A stretch of 64,000 nucleotides of DNA from Maledivibacter sp. (lineage in GTDB: Bacteria; Bacillota; Clostridia; Peptostreptococcales; Caminicellaceae), in assembly GCA_025210375.1 (NCBI GenBank), contig JAOASB010000052.1:248001-312000 (forward strand), written 5' to 3'. A program made the translations under genes and the position numbers. The stretch's first letter is position 1. Each line of letters starts with the position of its first letter. This document shows positions 58,743 through 64,000 of the stretch, piece after piece. The notes beneath the pieces were generated by a model. The model did no database searches, was not told the origin of the DNA, and saw only the letters and a list, made by a program, of their open reading frames with translations.

Positions 58743-60629
58743 TTACTGATTGATTAATTTTTCAAGTTCAGTCAAAAGTTCATCAAATCTTTGTAATGCC
58801 CTTTCAACGGGCTCTTGAGTAGACATATCAGCACCTGCTGCTTTTAGAAGCTCCACAGGATTATCGGAGCCTCCAGCCCCAAGGAATTCTAGGTATGCAT
58901 CCCTGGCTGTATCACCTTCATTTACGATTCCGTCGGATAAATTGATGCCGGCTGACAGTCCAGAAGCATATGTATAAACATAGAAATTCCAGTAGAAGTG
59001 AGGTACTCTAGACCACCAAACCTTAGCCAGCTGATCTACCTCAAAGTCTTCACCGTAGTATTTTTGCATCAAATCACCCCAAGTTTCGTTTAAGAATGGG
59101 GCTGTTAGGGTTGCTCCAGATTCTGCTGCTTCATATATAGTTTTTTCAAACTCTGCGTACATTAATTGAGTATAGATTGATCCTCTGATTTGCTCAAGAT
59201 ATGAACCTATCAAATATATTTTTTCTTCTTTAGACTCTGCATTTTTTATTAAATAATCATACATCATAGCTTCATTGGTAGTGGAAGCTACTTCTGCGGT
59301 AAAAATTTCATAATTTGCTTTGCTATATGGTTGTTTCTTATTGGAATAGTAGCTATTCATTGCATGGCCCAATTCATGGGCAATTGTTGAAACTTCATTC
59401 AATGTACCGTTATAATTCAGAAGAACATATGGATGTGTATCATATGATCCCCAGCAATAACCACCAGAATATTTATTCTGAGTCTCATATACATCTATCC
59501 AGCGGTTATCGAATGCCATTTGAAGGTCCTTAACATATTGATCACCCAGGGGTTTTAATGCATCTAACACCATTTTTTTTGCATCTTCATAGGGTATACT
59601 TGAGTTCACTGATTGAAGCATAGGTACATACATATCATAATAGTGAATCTTATCCTGTATACCTAAAAGTTTTTTTCTTAAGGATACATATTTATGTAAT
59701 GGTTCTAGGTTATTATTTGCGGCCTCTATAAAGCTGTCATATACCTTTGGATCAATGCCACTAGAAAGTAAAGCCGCTTCAAGGGAGGAATTATACTTTC
59801 TTGCTCTGGCATTGAAGATGTTTGTCTTAACTTCACCATATAAAGCTGCTGCCAATGTATTTATATTTTCATTATAGCTGCTGAACTCTCCTTCAAAGGC
59901 CTTCCTTCTCATATCACGATTTGGATTTTCAAGTAGTATACTGTAGTTTCCATAGGATAATAATAAATCTTCCCCATTTTCATTCTTGATTTTCTTTGCC
60001 TTTCTATCCTTATATTTAAATGCTTCATAAACATTTTCAGGAGTGCTGGAAAGAGTTTCAGCTAATGCCATTATGCTTTCCTCAGCTTCAGAAAGGGTAT
60101 GGGACTTTCCATCTAATATGTTTTGTAGATATAGGTCATAGTCTTTTAGATCATCAGTTTTCATAAATGATTTTAGTTTATCTTCAGCAATGGCTGATAA
60201 TTCAGGTGTTATAAATGCAGCAACTTCCCCAATGGTAGAACCTAGTGAACCTACTCTATCCACCATTTCAAGATATTTTTCAACTGAAAGGTTTTCATGA
60301 CTTCTCATATTTGCATATACATATAGTTTGTCATGCAAACGATTGATATCTTGTATATGATATAAACACTCAGCTATGTTCTTAGAATTTTTTGCTAATG
60401 ATCCCTTATACTTTGATATAGTAGGAATCATTTCTTCTAACTTTTTGTAATCATCTTCCCAAGCATCATCGCTTTCATAAATATCCTCTAATCTCCATTT
60501 GTACTGATCTTGAATTTCACCCCTAGTAGGGACACTACTTCCCTCAGCATACACCCCTAAAGATGAAAAAAGCATAGTAATCAATAAAATAAATACCAAT
60601 GCTTTAGGCTTGAATGGTCTTTTTAACAT
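58743..60629 (-). CDS. Exported M3 family oligoendopeptidase (PepF-like)
   Basis: A 628-aa zinc peptidase of the PepF group, with HELGHAMNSYY near residue 410 supplying HExxH and the downstream glutamate in FTAEVAST. PepF enzymes are usually cytoplasmic, about 600 aa; here a classical signal peptide (KRPFKPK, a hydrophobic stretch ALVFILLITMLFSSLG, then YAEG) precedes the catalytic domain. AAGGGGG lies before the ATG at 60629. It would degrade peptides outside the membrane. It stands alone between a repeat-free gap and the DUF5658-like gene. Confidence 0.9.
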   Translation of the reverse strand: MLKRPFKPKALVFILLITMLFSSLGVYAEGSSVPTRGEIQDQYKWRLEDIYESDDAWEDDYKKLEEMIPTISKYKGSLAKNSKNIAECLYHIQDINRLHDKLYVYANMRSHENLSVEKYLEMVDRVGSLGSTIGEVAAFITPELSAIAEDKLKSFMKTDDLKDYDLYLQNILDGKSHTLSEAEESIMALAETLSSTPENVYEAFKYKDRKAKKIKNENGEDLLLSYGNYSILLENPNRDMRRKAFEGEFSSYNENINTLAAALYGEVKTNIFNARARKYNSSLEAALLSSGIDPKVYDSFIEAANNNLEPLHKYVSLRKKLLGIQDKIHYYDMYVPMLQSVNSSIPYEDAKKMVLDALKPLGDQYVKDLQMAFDNRWIDVYETQNKYSGGYCWGSYDTHPYVLLNYNGTLNEVSTIAHELGHAMNSYYSNKKQPYSKANYEIFTAEVASTTNEAMMYDYLIKNAESKEEKIYLIGSYLEQIRGSIYTQLMYAEFEKTIYEAAESGATLTAPFLNETWGDLMQKYYGEDFEVDQLAKVWWSRVPHFYWNFYVYTYASGLSAGINLSDGIVNEGDTARDAYLEFLGAGGSDNPVELLKAAGADMSTQEPVERALQRFDELLTELEKLINQ

Positions 60630-60857
60630 AAAAATCCCCCTTAACATATAAAATTTTTAAAATATACAAAAATAGTTTATAATGATACAAATACAATGTC
60701 AAGAAAATTTTGTAAATTATAAAAATCATAGGGTGTTTAGCATAAAATTTTTACTTATAATCCTTGAAATTCGAATTGTATTTAAACATAACAAATGAAT
60801 GTTCGGATAAATATAGCTAAATAATCAAAAAAACGACAATAAAATTCGGGAAAACTA

Positions 60858-60886
60858 TTGACTATTAAAAGTTACTTTGTTATTAT
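60858..60886 (+). promoter_or_regulatory. Sigma-A promoter of the NCS2 riboswitch transcript
   Basis: TTGACT (60858-60863), 17-nt spacer, TATTAT (60881-60886), followed 24 nt later by the riboswitch aptamer. Confidence 0.78.
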
Positions 60887-60909
60887 TTATTTGTCGAAAA
60901 AATAAATAT

Positions 60910-60982
60910 CCTCTCATATAATTCCCGTAATAGGGTCGGGAAGTTTCTACCGGACAACCATAAATTGTCTGACTATGGGTGA
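60910..60982 (+). ncRNA. Guanine riboswitch upstream of the NCS2 permease
   Basis: CTCTCATATAA, GGAAGTTTCTACCGG, ACCATAAATTG and TGACTATGGGTGA give the three-helix purine aptamer; the C in GACTATG marks guanine specificity. L3 has ACCATAAA where the guaB copy has ACCGTAAA. A terminator follows at 61028. Confidence 0.92.
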
Positions 60983-61027
60983 AATTTGTCTAAGTGCTAT
61001 TTTGCACTTGTCAGTGAGTTAATAATT

Positions 61028-61076
61028 GACGCAAAGGTTTCACTCTATATGTGAAATTTTTTGCGTCTATTTTTTA
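61028..61076 (+). terminator. Expression platform of the NCS2 riboswitch
   Basis: GACGCAAA plus TTTCAC pairs with GTGAAA plus TTTTGCGTC, then T-rich sequence, 150 nt before the permease start. Confidence 0.87.
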
Positions 61077-61230
61077 TCTCAAAGGATTTCTCTTATATAG
61101 AACACATTTAAAAATTTACATTTTTTTGAATAGATAATGTTTTAAGGATATTCAAAATTTATAATGTAAGTTTTGCAAATTTCGCAAATAATAAAAGCGA
61201 AAATCTATACTAAATGATGAGGTGGATAAA

Positions 61231-62529
61231 ATGACTGAAAGATTTTTTAAACTGTCTGAAAACAACACTAATGTGAAGACAGAAATCATGGCGGGTATTA
61301 CTACTTTTATGACTATGGCTTATATTCTCATAGTTAATCCATTAACTTTACATGATGCTGGAATGGATTTTGGTGCAGTATTTACTGCAACGGCATTGTC
61401 TGCAATTATAGCAACGCTGATTATGGCATTTATTGCAAACCTTCCCTTTGCATTGGCACCGGGAATGGGACTCAATGCATATTTTGCCCTTTCTGTAGTA
61501 GTGGGAATGAATGTTTCATGGCAATTTGCTTTGACAGCAGTATTTTTAGAGGGAATTATATTTATTATACTTACATTTTTAAATGTTAGAGAAGCTATAA
61601 TTAATGCTATACCAATGAACCTTAAGAAGGCTGTTTCTGTTGGTATCGGTTTATTTATCGCATTTATTGGACTTTTTACATCTGGAATTATAACTCCAGG
61701 ACAAGATATTCCATTAACTTTAGGCCATGTTACACAGGGCTCTGCATTATTAGCAATTATAGGATTATTGATATCAGGCTTTTTACTAGCCAAGAGAGTA
61801 AAAGGAGCTTTGCTGTTTGGCATATTAATCACAACTATTATAGGTATACCAATGGGCGTAACCCATCTTCCAGAAGGGTTAAAGTTTATCAGTGCCCCGC
61901 CGACATTAAGACCGATATTATTTAAGTTTGATTTTTCACAGATTTTCACCATGAAAATGTTTGTAGTACTTTTCTCTTTCCTATTTGTTGATATGTTTGA
62001 TACCGTTGGAACACTAATTGGGGTTTCAACTAAAGCTGATATGCTGGATGAAAAGGGAAGAGTACCTAGAGTAAAACAAGCATTATTTGCAGATGCAGTT
62101 GGAACAACGGTTGGAGCGATGCTTGGAACAAGTACAGTAACTACTTATGTAGAAAGTGCATCGGGTGTAGCCGAGGGAGGAAGAACAGGACTTACCGCTT
62201 TATCTACTGCATGTATGTTTGCCATGGCTTTATTCTTATCTCCACTATTTATAATGATTCCATCTGCTGCAACTGGACCGGCGTTAATACTAGTTGGGCT
62301 TTTCATGATGTCACCAATTAAAGAGATAAATTTTGAAGATTTTACAGAAGCTATACCAGCTTTCTTAACTATAATCATGATGCCCCTTGCATATAGTATT
62401 GCAGAAGGTATAGTGTTTGGAATGATAAGCTATGTTGTACTAAAGACTGTAACAGGAAAATATAAAGAGGTTTCACCGCTTATGTATATTTTAGCAGTAT
62501 TGTTTATATTTAAATTCCTTATTGTGTAA
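61231..62529 (+). CDS. NCS2 family guanine/hypoxanthine permease
   Basis: A 432-aa membrane transporter of the PbuG/PbuO type. Features: TEIMAGITTFMTMAYILIVNP near residue 17, LPFALAPGMGLNAYFA near 76, SFLFVDMFDTVGTLIGVSTKA (near 250), and ASGVAEGGRTGLTA near 310. It imports guanine or hypoxanthine with H+. ATG at 61231 behind GAGGTGG; an in-frame GTG at 61222 overlaps that site. Its guanine riboswitch fits the purine-salvage role and ties it to guaBA, which has a riboswitch of the same class. Confidence 0.93.
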   Translation: MTERFFKLSENNTNVKTEIMAGITTFMTMAYILIVNPLTLHDAGMDFGAVFTATALSAIIATLIMAFIANLPFALAPGMGLNAYFALSVVVGMNVSWQFALTAVFLEGIIFIILTFLNVREAIINAIPMNLKKAVSVGIGLFIAFIGLFTSGIITPGQDIPLTLGHVTQGSALLAIIGLLISGFLLAKRVKGALLFGILITTIIGIPMGVTHLPEGLKFISAPPTLRPILFKFDFSQIFTMKMFVVLFSFLFVDMFDTVGTLIGVSTKADMLDEKGRVPRVKQALFADAVGTTVGAMLGTSTVTTYVESASGVAEGGRTGLTALSTACMFAMALFLSPLFIMIPSAATGPALILVGLFMMSPIKEINFEDFTEAIPAFLTIIMMPLAYSIAEGIVFGMISYVVLKTVTGKYKEVSPLMYILAVLFIFKFLIV

Positions 62530-62559
62530 TGCATATTTATAAAAATGAGTAGTTATAAA

Positions 62560-62646
62560 CCATGGGATTTATTTTTCCTTAGTTTCAAGTTATGTTTCCT
62601 TCTTTAAAAAGTAAATAGATATTCTATGGAGGAGCGAGTCCCATGG
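62560..62646. repeat. Inverted-end segment after the permease
   Basis: CCATGGGA at 62560-62567 and TCCCATGG at 62639-62646 are exact inverted copies delimiting 87 bp without ORF. It could be a short non-coding element or long-range stem of the permease mRNA. Confidence 0.4.
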
Positions 62647-62665
62647 ATATAAGAATACATTAGAT

Positions 62666-62696
62666 CAGAAGCTTAAATATTGGCTTCTGTTTTTTA
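62666..62696 (+). terminator. Terminator of the NCS2 permease
   Basis: CAGAAGC, 10-nt loop, GCTTCTG, then TTTTTTATTTT. Confidence 0.85.
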
Positions 62697-62776
62697 TTTT
62701 TTTTGTAAAAAATTTCATATATATCTTGTGACCCTATGGAGAAATTTGTATGATATTTAAAGGGGGGAAGAATGAT

Positions 62777-62926
62777 ATGGAATTTTTTGATAAATATACT
62801 GAAGATTTAGAAGTAGTATTTGAAATGTGCAGATCAAGAATAAGATGTTTTCCAGAACCATTTATTGAAACAGGACTTGAATATATGGATATCTTTAATC
62901 CTTTTTTTGCCATAGAATTCGCCTAA
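62777..62926 (+). CDS. Small hypothetical protein (49 aa)
   Basis: A short frame behind a strong AGGGGGG site: starts MEFFDKYTEDLEVVFEMC, contains CRSRIRCFPEP, and ends FFAIEFA. Phenylalanine- and glutamate-rich; no membrane span and no family recognised. The two cysteines in CRSRIRC are spaced C-x5-C. It stands alone after the permease terminator, divergent from no gene. Confidence 0.5.
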   Translation: MEFFDKYTEDLEVVFEMCRSRIRCFPEPFIETGLEYMDIFNPFFAIEFA

Positions 62927-63023
62927 TCTTATTCACAAAATTTACTGGTTAATTAATATAATAATACCATTTGAAGGTTCAAAATTCAATTCTTGACTTC
63001 AATTCAAATTATCTATGAAAAAT

Positions 63024-63905
63024 TTAGAACATCTTGATAAACTCTTCACCAGCAGGGGGGAGAGGGATTTTATTATGGGTAACTACTCCAATATTTCTAG
63101 CAGATATAGTTTCTTTAATATCCAGTTTAAAAATTTTGCCTTTTTCCAATTCTAACTTTATGGCATCTTCTATTACAAAGGAAATCCCAAGCCCGATTTT
63201 AGTCATCTCTACAAGCAAATCTATACTATCTAGTTCGAATTCTGGAGATATTTTTACGTCATGATTTTTAATCAGTTGATCAAAATAAGTTCTTGTGGTG
63301 GAATTTTTCTCAAGACTCAGTATTGGATATTCTTCAAGCTCCTTTAACCTTATGGGTTTATTTTTCAAAGTCTTAAATTTTTCTCCTCCAATGAAAACAT
63401 CTTGTATGGTTTTTACAGGAGTTACTTCTAGGTTTTCATATTTATATTTATTATTTAAATTAACTACTGCTATATCAATGCTGCCGCTTTTTAATAGGTC
63501 TATACACACTGGAGATGGTCTATTAGTTATGTGAATCCTTATATTTGGATAATCTTCATGGAATTTTTTGAAGTAAGGTAGGAGAAAATATTTACAGATT
63601 GTATCACTGGCACCGATTCGTATTTCGCCATACAACAGATTATCTATTTCAAATATAGCTCTTTCCCCGGATTTTATGAAGTTAAAGGCTTGCTCAATAT
63701 GCTTGAAAAGGGTTTCGCCTTCAGAAGTCAGTTTCATATTTTTGGTGTGTCTGAAAAACAGTTTAGTGCTTAGTTTTTTTTCCAAAAGCTTTATGGATTG
63801 ACTTACTGCTGATTGAGAGACATATAGCTTATTTGCAGCCTTAGAAAAATTCAAGGTCTTTGCTGCAAAATAGAAAACCTTATACAGTTCAAAATTTACA
63901 TCCAT
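63024..63905 (-). CDS. LysR family transcriptional regulator
   Basis: A 293-aa regulator: N-terminal helix-turn-helix FYFAAKTLNFSKAANKLYVS with SAVSQSIKLLEKKLSTKLFF near residues 10-52, and a periplasmic-binding-protein-like effector domain from about residue 90. LysR proteins usually regulate a divergent neighbour, which would lie outside the window to the right. The start is an ATG with GGAG upstream. No effector can be named. Confidence 0.94.
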   Translation of the reverse strand: MDVNFELYKVFYFAAKTLNFSKAANKLYVSQSAVSQSIKLLEKKLSTKLFFRHTKNMKLTSEGETLFKHIEQAFNFIKSGERAIFEIDNLLYGEIRIGASDTICKYFLLPYFKKFHEDYPNIRIHITNRPSPVCIDLLKSGSIDIAVVNLNNKYKYENLEVTPVKTIQDVFIGGEKFKTLKNKPIRLKELEEYPILSLEKNSTTRTYFDQLIKNHDVKISPEFELDSIDLLVEMTKIGLGISFVIEDAIKLELEKGKIFKLDIKETISARNIGVVTHNKIPLPPAGEEFIKMF

Positions 63906-64000
63906 ATATTATTACTCCTTATAGTTGACATTAGTATTATTAATTTTAATTATATATTTTACTATGTTAGAATTGAATTGTAAAGGGACAGATTAGCTAA

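Larger units (their letters stand above)
60630..61230. other. Regulatory gap before the NCS2 permease
   Basis: Contains the NCS2 promoter, guanine riboswitch and terminator listed separately. The first 220 bp are A/T-rich; no promoter for the peptidase was confidently chosen. Confidence 0.5.

Noticed and set aside
1..64000. CRISPR array, rRNA, tRNA, restriction or toxin-antitoxin loci
   Set aside because: No spaced direct repeats with unique spacers, no rRNA or tRNA cloverleaf sequences and no toxin-antitoxin pairs recognised on reading both strands; short-read-style inspection by eye may miss a single tRNA.

Overview
The window is AT-rich, with short intergenic regions, strong AGGAGG-type ribosome binding sites and textbook sigma-A promoters. 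Together with CotF-like spore coat genes, a Rex/[FeFe]-hydrogenase cluster, glutamate and glycerol fermentation genes, sigma-54 activators and a CIRCE-controlled groESL operon, this points to an anaerobic, spore-forming, amino-acid-fermenting member of the Clostridia/Tissierellia. I cannot name a species from the sequence.

Layout. 1-8.1 kb: a truncated ABC-F ATPase, the redox repressor rex, a DUF3870 protein and a four-gene hydrogenase cluster that looks like hfsABCD (2Fe-2S protein, PAS-containing hydrogenase homologue, SpoIIE phosphatase, ferredoxin-type hydrogenase homologue). 8.3-12 kb: a TAXI-type TRAP transporter operon on the minus strand, with a 167-bp MITE between the binding-protein gene and DUF1850. 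12.9-20.7 kb: a MarR regulator, then a glycerol cluster: glpP, two paralogous small membrane proteins in the place of GlpF, glpK, and a GlpA/GlpB/DUF1667-like glycerol-3-phosphate dehydrogenase set. Two similar terminator leaders, probably GlpP targets, lie in it. 20.8-28.2 kb: a small ferredoxin with a Fur-box-like site, a P-loop/Asp23 fusion protein, gdhA, a class III aminotransferase with a BKACE enzyme, and a cobalamin riboswitch with cobT. 28.2-37.2 kb: a membrane glucosaminidase-like protein, 8-oxoguanine glycosylase, glycerate kinase, and a TetR regulator plus RND efflux pair that share a sequence just downstream of their promoters. 37.6-43.1 kb: groESL, a sigma-54 activator and lysA behind a sigma-54 promoter. 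43.2-45.2 kb: four small spore-coat-type genes and a 52-aa protein. 45.4-48.8 kb: guanine riboswitch, guaB and guaA, with a decayed tyrosine integrase next to the guaA 3' end. 49-56.8 kb: an IclR-controlled UPF0303/SDR pair, then a second sigma-54 activator with its target genes, an M20 peptidase and a YfcC-type transporter. 56.9-64 kb: a copper-amine-oxidase-domain secreted protein, a DUF5658-like membrane protein, an exported PepF-type peptidase, a second guanine riboswitch with an NCS2 purine permease, a 49-aa ORF and a LysR regulator.

The intergenic regions hold several families of short palindromic, non-coding repeats (called A to E here) that occur in multiple copies and nest inside one another. 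They separate genes of the same operon, sit between a leader and its gene, and supply or duplicate terminators.

No obvious defence island, CRISPR array, rRNA or tRNA was seen. The least-described elements are the paired small membrane proteins of the glycerol operon, the sigma-54-driven lysA, the P-loop/Asp23 fusion and the nested repeat families.
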